Below are positions 55,963 through 64,000 of a stretch of DNA of 64,000 bases, piece after piece (positions within the stretch are counted from its first letter, which is position 1; every line of letters starts with the position of its first letter). The position numbers and the translations under genes are program-made. The stretch lies in the NCBI RefSeq assembly GCF_022321485.1, contig NZ_JAKOGG010000019.1, positions 1 through 64,000 on the forward strand, read 5' to 3'. Below the pieces are notes generated by a model that saw nothing but the letters and a program-made list of their open reading frames with translations, was not told where the DNA came from and did not search any database. This DNA comes from Shewanella electrica. GTDB taxonomy: Bacteria > Pseudomonadota > Gammaproteobacteria > Enterobacterales > Shewanellaceae.

Positions 55963-58570
55963 TCGTTGCAGGTTTATTGATGTTGGCGCTGTCGGTCATT
56001 GGCAGTGCCGTGTGGTATTGAATGGCATTAAAGCCCATCTGCTGTAGTACTTGGCGCTGTTCGGCGGTTTTTACGCCATCAATAATCAACTCAAGATTGA
56101 GCGAGCTAGCACTTAAGCGAATGGCTTGCAGTAACCGTTGATGGCGTGGGCCGCGAATATCTTGGATCAGCTCGGGTTCCAATTTTAAGCGGCTAAGCGG
56201 TAAGAAGCTTAAGGTCACCATGGAGCTGTAGCCGTTGCCGTAGCAGCTAATCCCCAACTGTGCTCCGAGATCTTGCAACTCTTCAAAACCGTTGATGTGC
56301 ACTTCATTATCACGGGCTAAGGCCAATTCGCTAAAGAACAGACATAAACGTTGCAGTGGCAACTGGCAGTTGCGTAAGCCACTCTTGAGGCTGCGTAATG
56401 CGTGTTTGTGCGTCAGGTGCTGGCTCGACAGTGACAGGTGCAGTTCCAGCTCGGCGGGAATGGCTTCAGCACAGTACAGCTGGCTTAACATCTCAACGGC
56501 ATAGCGATCGAGGTCTAAACGCAAGTTGGCTTGCTCGGCTAAGGTGAGCAGTTGCTCATGTTGCAGTAGCCCGTGTTCTTCATGTTGCCAGTAAAGACGC
56601 ACATCGCGCGCCAGCTCCTGGCCCGTTAACAGTGACTCTACGGAAGCAAAGCTGAGATGGATGTGGCCGTTATCCATGGCGGCGCGTAGTTCGTTTTCCA
56701 GCAGAATGTTGCGCATCAGCTGTTGGTGCGATTGCTCATCAAACACCACGTAGCAGCCTTTGCCGCGGGTTTTTGCCATGTACATGGCGGTATCCGCATC
56801 GCGCAGCAACGATTCGCTGCTTTCTTTGGTTTGGCGGCCACTGACCGCAATCCCAATACTGGCACCAGAGTTAAACATTTTGCCGTTCAGATTAAACGGC
56901 TTAGCCAGCTCGGACAGAATGCGCTCGGCCACATCTTTGGCATCATCAATGCTGTGCAGGTGATCGAGTAAGATGACAAACTCATCGCCGCCGAGACGGG
57001 CCAACATATCGTGTTCGCGAATACATAAATTCAGGCGTTCTGCGGTTTGTACCAAGAAATGGTCACCTTCCAAATGGCCTAAAGTATCGTTCACCAGTTT
57101 GAAGCGGTCGAGGTCGATAAATAGCAGCGCAAACTCGCCGATACTGTCATGCCGATGTTGTTGCAAGGTCGACTGCAACTGCGTCATAAACATCATGCGG
57201 TTAGGTAAACCAGTTAAGGTGTCGTGGGTTGCATCATGTTGTAGCTGTTGCTCTACCTTGCGGCGCTGCGAGATCTCACTTTGCAGATCTTTGTTGGCGC
57301 GGGCCAACTCTCGCGTGCGAGCGATGACTTTTTCTTCGAGTTCTTCATTCGAGCGTTTTAGGGTTTCGGTCGCCAGCTTACGCTCAATCGCGGTGGCGAT
57401 GTGCTGCGACACAAAGGTCAGCAGATCCATATCTTTAAACTGGTATTTTTGATCAGCGCTAAAAGAGTACACCGCCAGCGCGCCGCCAACAGAACCTTGG
57501 ATCATCAGCGGAATACCAATCCACTGGTGCATCTGTTGTGTGTGGTTGAGATCTGGCGCTTTGCTATATAAGGTGCCTTGGGCAATCAAGCGTTGAATGC
57601 CTTTTTGGTCCAACAGCATGGGGCGTTGGCTACGCAGCAGATATTCCACTAGCCCATCTTTCATGGCTCGCGGTTTTGGTGCTTCGTGGCTGATCTGCGA
57701 CACAAAGAAAGGAAACTCCAAATGAGTTTTGTCTTCGGTGTATAACGCGATATAGCAGTTCTGCGCCGGTAGCAGATGACCAATCACACGATGCAGCTCG
57801 GCGTAGAAGTCGCGCATTTCGAGATTGGAGGTGGCTAAGTCGGCTATTTCAAACAGGGAACGTTGCAGGCGCTCGGCGCGGCGGCGTTCATAGACTTCCT
57901 GTTTGAGCTTCTCGTATGCGTGGCTCAGTTCTTGAGTGCGTTGCTCAATGGCAATTTCTAGCTGCTGCTGGTGGCGTAGTCGTTCTAATACCCCGGCAAT
58001 GTGATGGCTAATAAACACCATCAACTCTTGCTCTCTGGCGCTATAGGCGACTTTTTGCTGATAACTTTGTACTGTCAAAACACCGACAGTGACCTCGTTA
58101 TGAGTAATTGGTACTCCAAGCCATTGATGACTCGGTGAACCAATTTCATCAATCTCGCCTTGCTGCTTTAATTGCTCGCACATCGCTTCGTCACACAACA
58201 AGGGTTGTTGGGTACGAATGACGTAGCCCGTGAGCCCGCGCTTGAGCACATCTGACAAACTTTTATCGGCGCAAAGGTCGAGCGGGTTGGCATCTTTCTC
58301 ATCAGCAAAGAAGGGTAGCTCTAACCGCTCTTGGTTTTTGAGGCAGATATAGAAGTTATCCGCAGGGATTAACTGCTTTAAATGCTGGTGCAGGCCAAGA
58401 TAGAACTCCTGCATTGTGGTGACAGTGTTTGCCAGATCTGAGATACCAAGTAACGCTTGCTGGGCAGCTTCAATCCGTTTGAAGGCCGTAGCAAGTTGTA
58501 GCTCGTCGCTGGGGTTTGATACTGCCAACGTTCCATGAGACTTTAGGTGTTGTTCGTTATTGTTCGGCAT
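55952..58570 (-). CDS. GAF-GAF-GGDEF-EAL(degenerate) protein, likely diguanylate cyclase
   Basis: 872 aa, soluble. Two similar modules, each a GAF domain plus a charged coiled coil (GAF1 about 40-195, coil 198-238; GAF2 about 240-400, coil 402-445), come first. The GGDEF domain (about 446-610) has an intact GGDEF (527-531) and an RxxD inhibitory site (518-521), so it should make c-di-GMP with product feedback. The EAL-like end (about 640-860) has lost ExLxR (DVRLYW), DDFGSG (CYGNGYSS) and the late glutamate (IIDGVKT), so it is not catalytic. It may sense a small ligand through GAF. Confidence 0.85.
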   Translation of the reverse strand: MPNNNEQHLKSHGTLAVSNPSDELQLATAFKRIEAAQQALLGISDLANTVTTMQEFYLGLHQHLKQLIPADNFYICLKNQERLELPFFADEKDANPLDLCADKSLSDVLKRGLTGYVIRTQQPLLCDEAMCEQLKQQGEIDEIGSPSHQWLGVPITHNEVTVGVLTVQSYQQKVAYSAREQELMVFISHHIAGVLERLRHQQQLEIAIEQRTQELSHAYEKLKQEVYERRRAERLQRSLFEIADLATSNLEMRDFYAELHRVIGHLLPAQNCYIALYTEDKTHLEFPFFVSQISHEAPKPRAMKDGLVEYLLRSQRPMLLDQKGIQRLIAQGTLYSKAPDLNHTQQMHQWIGIPLMIQGSVGGALAVYSFSADQKYQFKDMDLLTFVSQHIATAIERKLATETLKRSNEELEEKVIARTRELARANKDLQSEISQRRKVEQQLQHDATHDTLTGLPNRMMFMTQLQSTLQQHRHDSIGEFALLFIDLDRFKLVNDTLGHLEGDHFLVQTAERLNLCIREHDMLARLGGDEFVILLDHLHSIDDAKDVAERILSELAKPFNLNGKMFNSGASIGIAVSGRQTKESSESLLRDADTAMYMAKTRGKGCYVVFDEQSHQQLMRNILLENELRAAMDNGHIHLSFASVESLLTGQELARDVRLYWQHEEHGLLQHEQLLTLAEQANLRLDLDRYAVEMLSQLYCAEAIPAELELHLSLSSQHLTHKHALRSLKSGLRNCQLPLQRLCLFFSELALARDNEVHINGFEELQDLGAQLGISCYGNGYSSMVTLSFLPLSRLKLEPELIQDIRGPRHQRLLQAIRLSASSLNLELIIDGVKTAEQRQVLQQMGFNAIQYHTALPMTDSANINKPATITS

Positions 58571-58830
58571 CTTATTGGCTTTAAAATGTCTTACGTTACA
58601 GGGAAATAGTAATAATCTTTTTGTTTAAATTTTGTTTAATCGCATAGTGATATCACGAAAGTAATAGAGTGCCAAGCCAATTTTCTGACATATGTCGACT
58701 TTTTGATAGTGTAAATCTTCATGGCATTGGTCGAATCAGCTAAAAGTTGAACAACTAACACTAAAAACCCAAAATAACCGTAGACGTGGGGATGAAATCC
58801 ACCTACTATATGCGGCGCTGACACGGTAGG

Positions 58831-58907
58831 GCGCCCATAGCTCAGTTGGATAGAGCGCACCCCTCCGGAGGGTGAGGCCGAGGGTTCGAATCCTTCTGGG
58901 CGCACCA
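58831..58907 (+). tRNA. tRNA-Arg(CCG)
   Basis: 77 nt cloverleaf with acceptor GCGCCCA / TGGGCGC, D arm GCTC/GAGC, anticodon loop CTCCGGA and encoded CCA. It is closely like E. coli argX. First of four tRNA genes in a row. Confidence 0.96.
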
Positions 58908-58947
58908 ACTAAGATTGGATGCCCAGTTAATGTCAGTAAAAACCAGT

Positions 58948-59024
58948 GGTGGCTGTAGCTCAGTTGGTAGAGCCCTGGATTGTGATTCCAGTTGTCGTGG
59001 GTTCGAGCCCCATCAGCCACCCCA
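58948..59024 (+). tRNA. tRNA-His(GTG)
   Basis: Acceptor GTGGCTG / CAGCCAC, anticodon loop TTGTGAT, encoded G at position -1 (58948) and encoded CCA. It is nearly identical to E. coli hisR, which also follows a tRNA-Arg. Confidence 0.96.
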
Positions 59025-59069
59025 TTTCTCTTCGTCGATTTGATGATAAGAAATGAAAGTCAAAAATGT

Positions 59070-59146
<77 letters not shown>

Positions 59147-59206
59147 CTTTGATCTTTTGCACGTTGGCAGACGTAAATATGCTAGTCGATGTATCGATGA
59201 AACTCT

Positions 59207-59283
<77 letters not shown>

Positions 59284-59290
59284 CATTCTA

Positions 59291-59322
59291 AAAAAAGCCT
59301 CTGCATCGCAGAGGCTTTTTTG
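59291..59322 (+). terminator. Rho-independent terminator of the tRNA operon
   Basis: AAAAAGCCTCTGC / GCAGAGGCTTTTT with an ATC loop just after the last tRNA. Confidence 0.93.
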
Positions 59323-59545
59323 CTTTCTAGGCCAGCAATTTCTCACCTCAGCAATATTGCCACCGCTGCGGCATTGTCAGCTGTAACGGCCATTCTATCG
59401 CATCGAATGAACTGTGGTTGTTACTGTGGCGCGGGGATGTGAGCGGAATAACCAGCCTCACCAACGCCGCTCTAAACGCTATTGCTGTGCTGGTGTGTGT
59501 ACCTCATTGCTCAGCTTTACAACGGGGTTCGCTTGGTTACGGTCA

Positions 59546-59572
59546 TAAAAAAGGCGAGGATTGACCTCGCCT
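59546..59572 (-). terminator. Rho-independent terminator of the lapD operon
   Basis: Minus-strand AGGCGAGG / CCTCGCCT with a 5-base loop and T run, 23 bases after the lapD stop. Confidence 0.88.
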
Positions 59573-59594
59573 AGTGCATGCATCTTACAACCGC

Positions 59595-61520
59595 CTATTT
59601 CAACTCTTCTGGCGGCAAAATAAAGCCTTGGTAGCCATTCACTTTGAGCGGAATAAAGCGATCTAGCTGCGCTTGCTCCTGAATACCGGTGACAATCACG
59701 CTGATATCTAGCCCCTTAGCCACGTTCACTAGGGCGCGACACAGTTCAGTATTGCGTTCGTTATCATCAAATTGGGCAAACGACTGATCCAGTTTCACAT
59801 ATGCTGGACGGAAGCTTTGCAGGTAGTTCATTGAACCAAATTGACGGCCGAAGTGGTCGATACCAAAGCTGGCGCCGCTATCGCGCAGAATACGGCAGAG
59901 TGCTTCGCAAGCACTGTTATCGCTGTAGATGGAGGATTCTGGTAGCTCAAACGTCAGCAAGCCGCGGTGATGGTTTTCTTTGAGGAACTGCCCGAGCCAT
60001 TCGTGGAATTTAACGTCACTAATACTTTGGTGTGTCAGGTTGACCGCGATTGGCTGTTCAACCTTATCGACCAGACGATCTTCAACAATCTTCTCAATCA
60101 AGCAGCGGTCGAGCAGGCTCCCCATCGACAACAATTCAACGTACGGCATAAATTGCCCTGCATGCACTTGTTTATCTTCCACCTGTAGCTGACAGAAGAT
60201 TTCGCGCTGCAAATACTTGCTGGTACCCACTTGCTGAATGGCTTGCCAACGGAAGCGGAACTGCTTGTTGTTGATGGCAGCCACTAACTTGTCGCGCCAC
60301 TGTTCGCGGGTAAACAGTTGCTGCTCGCTCGATTCATACCAGTGGTAGGTTTTGTGCTCGCGCAATGCCAGTTGCAACGCATTGTCAGCCTTGCCCAATA
60401 TGCTCGATACCGTGGCATCGCCGCTGCTACTGCGTTCGGTAATCCCGATACCGTAGTCTTCATTCGGTTTGCAACCGGCCTTGACCATCTCTTGGTTGAT
60501 GGTACGCAGCAGTTGTTGCAGATATTTGCTGGTTTGTTCGCGCTCGACATTGATCAGCAGGAAAGCAAACTCGTAGGCAGAGATACGCGCCACCACGGTT
60601 TCGCCAGCGCCGCTGACATTCTCTTGCAGCCGTTGTGATAGCAGTTTGATGGTTTCATCACGGACTTGATAACCATAACGACGATGCACGTCTTCCAGCC
60701 ACGTGAGTTGCGACAATATCAGTGCGCCACTGCTGGGCTCGCTGAGCCAACTGGCGATGCGCCCGGTCATATATTGACGGTTAGGCAGGCCAGAGACGCC
60801 ATCGACTAAGTTTTTGGTGCGCAGTTCAGAAACCTCTTCATCGAGGGCATTAAAAATCTGTTTTAACTGTGCCGACATGCTGTTGAAGGCTTCCACCACA
60901 TCTTTCAGCTCAAGGGTTTTGGGCGGTTTCATGTCGGGGCCGAACTCGCGGCGCGCGACGCTCTTGGCATGTTCGGCAATTTCGTTGAGCGGTTTAAGGA
61001 TCCAACTCAGGCCAAAACGCGCGGTGATGATGGCGATTAAGAAGAGGATCGAGAATACGATGATGGTGTTGCTCATAATGCGCCACAGCTCGTTGTAACC
61101 ATAGCCAGGGTGCGCGGTAATTTTCAGTTTCGCCAGTTGGATCCAACCGGAGGTAATGGTGCTTTCACGGTCAATGGTGGGGAAAAAGCCTAAATCGATA
61201 AACCATTGTGGTACGCCGCGTACGCGGATGGCGTTGTTCCACGTTTGCTGTTTGCCGTCGACCATCCACGTGAGTTCAACTTGTTGGTAGTAGCCGCCTT
61301 CAAAGATGACGTTGACTAAGGTTTCCACGGTGGCCATATCGCCAGCTTCCAACGCGGGTACCAACATCAGCCCCAATGAATGACTAGCGTTGTTGAGGTC
61401 GGACTCCATCTGCTTGCTCAAAAAACTACGTGTTTCGTTAAACTGCACGTAGCCTAAACTGGCAATCACCAGTAAGAACAGTCCAAAGAGCAATGAGTAT
61501 AACTGTCTGAACAAAGTCAT
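59595..61520 (-). CDS. lapD: LapD/BpfD-type inner-membrane c-di-GMP receptor
   Basis: 641 aa. Membrane helix 7-25, periplasmic LapD/MoxY-type domain (about 26-150), second helix 151-173, HAMP (about 172-225), then degenerate GGDEF and EAL. The GGDEF signature reads SAYEF (314-318) and the EAL start reads EIFCQ (440-444), with IDHFGRQF in place of DDFGSG. It should bind c-di-GMP without making or breaking it. When loaded it holds the LapG protease away from the surface adhesin. Last gene of tolC-ompA-lapG-lapD; it begins 8 bases after lapG. Corresponds to BpfD of S. oneidensis. Confidence 0.92.
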   Translation of the reverse strand: MTLFRQLYSLLFGLFLLVIASLGYVQFNETRSFLSKQMESDLNNASHSLGLMLVPALEAGDMATVETLVNVIFEGGYYQQVELTWMVDGKQQTWNNAIRVRGVPQWFIDLGFFPTIDRESTITSGWIQLAKLKITAHPGYGYNELWRIMSNTIIVFSILFLIAIITARFGLSWILKPLNEIAEHAKSVARREFGPDMKPPKTLELKDVVEAFNSMSAQLKQIFNALDEEVSELRTKNLVDGVSGLPNRQYMTGRIASWLSEPSSGALILSQLTWLEDVHRRYGYQVRDETIKLLSQRLQENVSGAGETVVARISAYEFAFLLINVEREQTSKYLQQLLRTINQEMVKAGCKPNEDYGIGITERSSSGDATVSSILGKADNALQLALREHKTYHWYESSEQQLFTREQWRDKLVAAINNKQFRFRWQAIQQVGTSKYLQREIFCQLQVEDKQVHAGQFMPYVELLSMGSLLDRCLIEKIVEDRLVDKVEQPIAVNLTHQSISDVKFHEWLGQFLKENHHRGLLTFELPESSIYSDNSACEALCRILRDSGASFGIDHFGRQFGSMNYLQSFRPAYVKLDQSFAQFDDNERNTELCRALVNVAKGLDISVIVTGIQEQAQLDRFIPLKVNGYQGFILPPEELK

Positions 61521-61528
61521 TGTTGCCG

Positions 61529-62248
61529 TTACTCCAGTACCAATTTGGGTTTCCGCAAGCGGTCGACCCCTAATCTGTATTTAAGATCATTCCATTTTTC
61601 GAGACGTGACGATGAACCGGCGAGTTCACCTCGTCCTCTTTCTTTGTTCAGCCACAACTGTTTACCGTTAAAGCTGTAAACTGGCACCAGATCACCACGT
61701 TTGGTGGCGGGCTTGAGCGCCGGATCTAGGTTATCCAAAATAAGCGGTATTGCTGAAGGCTTATCGTAGTAGGCCAACACCATATGGTATTGATTGACCG
61801 AGGTCGCTTTAACCATAGTGATGCGCAATTTGTCATCTGGGATGCCCAACTGCAGCAAAGTAAAATATTTGGCGATGGAGAAATCTTCACAATCACCGCC
61901 ATTGGCGCCGATAAACTCCAGCGGGGTAGCCCAATAGTTACTGTCACCCCAAAGTTTTATGTCGTCGACAAATCGGAATAAGTTGAAGAAATTATTGACC
62001 GCATTGAGCTTGCCCATGTCGTCTAGCTGCTGGCTACTGTCCAACACTTTAAACCATGCGTTAGCGCGTAATCCGGCGCGTTCGCCGTAGCGAGCCTTGA
62101 GCGCTGACACCACAGCGCCACGATCTAACGTGGGCGTGTTGTTGGCTTGTAAACCAATGACCAGCGTTAGGGCGCCAACAATAGCGCAACGGCAGGCCCA
62201 CCTAATACAGGTGTACAATTTTGCGCTGCCTAGTGCCAATGTGGTCAA
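61529..62248 (-). CDS. lapG: LapG/BpfG-type periplasmic cysteine protease
   Basis: 239 aa. N-terminal hydrophobic helix (about 14-34) for export, then a transglutaminase-like protease. Catalytic Cys120 (GGDCED), His155 (QYHMVL) and Asp172 (ILDNLD) are present. It cleaves the N-terminal retention domain of the giant biofilm adhesin when LapD lacks c-di-GMP. The start is TTG: AGGA six bases before it overlaps the stop of the OmpA-like gene, and no ATG is available near. The target adhesin is outside the window. Confidence 0.92.
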   Translation of the reverse strand: MTTLALGSAKLYTCIRWACRCAIVGALTLVIGLQANNTPTLDRGAVVSALKARYGERAGLRANAWFKVLDSSQQLDDMGKLNAVNNFFNLFRFVDDIKLWGDSNYWATPLEFIGANGGDCEDFSIAKYFTLLQLGIPDDKLRITMVKATSVNQYHMVLAYYDKPSAIPLILDNLDPALKPATKRGDLVPVYSFNGKQLWLNKERGRGELAGSSSRLEKWNDLKYRLGVDRLRKPKLVLE

Positions 62249-62256
62249 TTAATTTC

Positions 62257-62862
62257 CTATTGAGCGGTTTCATCTACGGTGTAGATATTCCACTTCATGT
62301 CAGCCATGGTGTCTTCCCCAGTCACTTCAGCGATCACGCGGCGGTTGCGCATTTGCGCTTCGTCGGTGCCGCTGGTATCCACTGGTCGGTCGTAGCTATA
62401 ACCAATAGCAGTTAATCGGCTAGTTTCAATACCGAACTGTTGATTAAGCACATCCGTGACGGCATTGGCTCGATTTTGTGAAAGCTCGAGGTTGTGCTCG
62501 TAGGTCCCAGTTTTACTGCAGTGGCCTTCAATGGTCACCTTAGTATTGGGATACTGCTTCATAAAATCCGCAATGGTTTGGATCTGGGCGTAATACTGTG
62601 GGTCAATATAGGAAGAGTCGTTCGGGAACAAAATCTTAAGTTCAGAACGTTCTTTAATTGGCTTGACGGTACCACAACCATAGTTGTCAATGTTGGCACC
62701 ACCCACGGTACCGGTACATTTTTCTCTGGCTTCAATCACCCCATCGCGATCCTCATCGTTGAGGTTGTAGACTTGTTCGGTGGCACCGTCCATGGTGGCG
62801 ATGTCACGCATTGAGCAACCCGCCAGCAAAGCGAGACTCATAATGGTCAGTAACAGTTTCAT
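62257..62862 (-). CDS. OmpA-family lipoprotein of the adhesin operon
   Basis: 201 aa. Signal peptide with lipobox LLAGC (Cys16). An acidic calcium-type stretch (NDEDRDGVIEAREKC) is followed by a C-terminal OmpA domain (about 70-180) with TIEGHCSKTGTYEHNLELSQNRA. The arginine that binds peptidoglycan is kept, but the usual aspartate in GHTD is Ser, so cell-wall binding may be weakened. It overlaps the end of the tolC-like gene by one base. Corresponds by position to the OmpA-like gene between aggA and bpfG in S. oneidensis. Confidence 0.85.
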   Translation of the reverse strand: MKLLLTIMSLALLAGCSMRDIATMDGATEQVYNLNDEDRDGVIEAREKCTGTVGGANIDNYGCGTVKPIKERSELKILFPNDSSYIDPQYYAQIQTIADFMKQYPNTKVTIEGHCSKTGTYEHNLELSQNRANAVTDVLNQQFGIETSRLTAIGYSYDRPVDTSGTDEAQMRNRRVIAEVTGEDTMADMKWNIYTVDETAQ

Positions 62863-64000
62863 TATTCAGCTCCTTCTGCGTGGTCAAGTTTGCCTTGCCA
62901 AACGGCTGGGCGGGTCACGCGCAGTGAATCAAGCAGTTGGCCGGTTGCGTTCAGCACGCGATATTTGGCAATGATTTCGTCAAATTCGGCGGTGAGATAA
63001 TCGCGTCTGGCTTCAAATAGCTCGTTTTCAGTATCCAATAAGTCCAACAAGGTACGTTGGCCGAGGTTGAACTGTTGCGAGTAAGCCACTTGGGTTTCTT
63101 TCGCGGCAATCACATGTTGTTGAATGTATTGCATTTGCGGCTCTAGGTATTCGTAAGCGTTCCACGCTAGGCTTACGCCTTCGACCACTTCACGGTAAGC
63201 CCGCTCACGGACCTCTTTAGCTTCACTCAGCTTGTAGGCGGTCTCTTTTTCACGGGCGAGATCTTTACCGCCAGCGAATAAGTTGTAACGCATACGCACC
63301 ATGGCTTGTACGTCGTTGTAGTAGCCACCAACATCTTGGGTCGCAATGGCGCTGAAGCCATCTTCACCGCTTAAGTCGTTGTTCCAGTTACTGGAAACTT
63401 CTAATGAAAATTGTGGGTAGTAAGTCGATTGCGCGGTCGATTTTTCCGATTCCGCGGCCATGATATCGTTACCTGCCGATTTCAATACCGGATGGTTTTG
63501 CTCCGCCATGGTGATACCCGTTGGCAAGTCTTTAGGCAGCATATCGGCATCTGGCACTGGAATAATCAAGCTATCAGCTTCTTGATGCGTGATGCGGTAG
63601 AACTGGCTCTTGGCATCCATAAAGTTGTTACGAGCCGACATTAAGTTGGCGTTAGCGCGCGCCAAACGGCCGGTAATTTGTGATAAATCTGCGGTCGAGC
63701 CTAAGCCAGAATCGGTACGTTGCTTAATTTGCGAGTAGATATCTTCATGGGTTTTCAGATTCTTCTCGGCCAAGGTGAGGATCTGCTCGGCACGAATATA
63801 GCTCACGTACACTCGCGCGACGTCTAGCGCGGTGTCTTCCGCGGTGGCAAATAGCGTCCACTGCTCAGCGGTAGCTTCGTACTTGGTACGGTCAACTTCG
63901 CTTGAGGTGTAAAAGCCATCAAACAGCATCTGCCGCAAGCTGACGCCAAACTCACCCCGTTTGAGTTCCATCGAGTCCACGCCACGACGACGCGTCGATG
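62862..64000 (-). CDS. TolC-like outer membrane channel of type I secretion, 5' end cut
   Basis: The frame stays open to the right edge, so the N-terminus, including the signal peptide, is missing. The visible 370-380 residues are the outer membrane efflux protein family: two alpha-barrel repeats with long helices (TKYEATAEQWTLFATAEDTALDVARVY, RTDSGLGSTADLSQITGRLARANANL, FNLGQRTLLDLLDTENELFEARRDYL). It should be the outer membrane part of the type I exporter that secretes the biofilm adhesin (AggA in S. oneidensis). An apparent ATG/GTG near 63980 is internal to the full gene. Confidence 0.9.
   Translation of the reverse strand, partial: STRRRGVDSMELKRGEFGVSLRQMLFDGFYTSSEVDRTKYEATAEQWTLFATAEDTALDVARVYVSYIRAEQILTLAEKNLKTHEDIYSQIKQRTDSGLGSTADLSQITGRLARANANLMSARNNFMDAKSQFYRITHQEADSLIIPVPDADMLPKDLPTGITMAEQNHPVLKSAGNDIMAAESEKSTAQSTYYPQFSLEVSSNWNNDLSGEDGFSAIATQDVGGYYNDVQAMVRMRYNLFAGGKDLAREKETAYKLSEAKEVRERAYREVVEGVSLAWNAYEYLEPQMQYIQQHVIAAKETQVAYSQQFNLGQRTLLDLLDTENELFEARRDYLTAEFDEIIAKYRVLNATGQLLDSLRVTRPAVWQGKLDHAEGAE

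Larger units (their letters stand above)
59284..59594. other. Gap between tRNA operon and lapD
   Basis: 311 bases. It contains the terminators of the two convergent units and nothing else that I can support. Confidence 0.7.

Noticed and set aside
58636-59020. Minus-strand frames of about 90 codons across tRNA-Arg and tRNA-His
   Set aside because: Common artefact of reading through tRNA genes on the opposite strand.

Overview
The window looks like a chromosomal segment of a gammaproteobacterium of the Shewanella type. Two gene blocks support this. The first is the run rsd, hemE, a PAS-GGDEF-EAL protein matching PdeB, purD/purH, zntR and a cysteine-rich permease. The second is the TolC-like / OmpA-like / LapG / LapD adhesin-release operon (bpf or lap type) at the right edge. 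Most proteins have clear Escherichia coli counterparts: Ppc, ArgCBFGH, Udp, ComM, PaeA/YtfL, IlvYCLGMDA, ElaA, YcaD, UbiK and Rep. These assignments come from remembered family sequences and motifs; no search was run.

Layout from left to right. The 3' end of tRNA-Asp and its terminator open the window. AegA-like oxidoreductase, CinA/PncC and, on the other strand, ppc with a DUF1439 lipoprotein follow. An arginine operon argC-B-F-G-H diverges from ppc behind a long leader. Next come rsd (minus), a probable unannotated small RNA (minus), hemE, pdeB, then purH-purD on the minus strand diverging from zntR and a zinc-type permease with seven Cys-Cys pairs. From 23 to 31 kb there are small genes, a strikingly structured non-coding stretch ahead of elaA, an mscS channel, a type III-fold ornithine decarboxylase, udp, comM and paeA. 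From 32.8 to 41.1 kb lies branched-chain amino acid synthesis: ilvY divergent from ilvC, then ilvL attenuator-ilvGMDA, followed by a class V aminotransferase.

From 42.5 to 49.6 kb the content becomes accessory: a winged-helix/membrane protein, a TIKI/ChaN-like protein, a hipBA toxin-antitoxin pair with three evenly spaced operators, an orphan membrane protein, a leucine-rich-repeat-like protein and a secreted metallo-beta-lactamase-fold enzyme. CreD, PgpB, YcaD, UbiK and Rep follow. A GAF-GAF-GGDEF-degenerate EAL protein comes next, then tRNA-Arg, tRNA-His and two identical tRNA-Pro genes. The window ends in the lapD-lapG-ompA-tolC operon, whose last gene is cut by the window edge.

Themes: (i) amino-acid biosynthesis under transcriptional and RNA-level control (ilvL attenuator, argG/argH internal terminator, structured argC leader); (ii) c-di-GMP signalling (one likely active phosphodiesterase, one likely cyclase, one degenerate receptor LapD controlling the LapG protease); (iii) several unexplained RNA elements. 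The strongest candidates for something undescribed are the roughly 96-nt small RNA at 13604-13699, the three-way-junction RNA at 23603-23767, and the possible RBS-masking leader of paeA.
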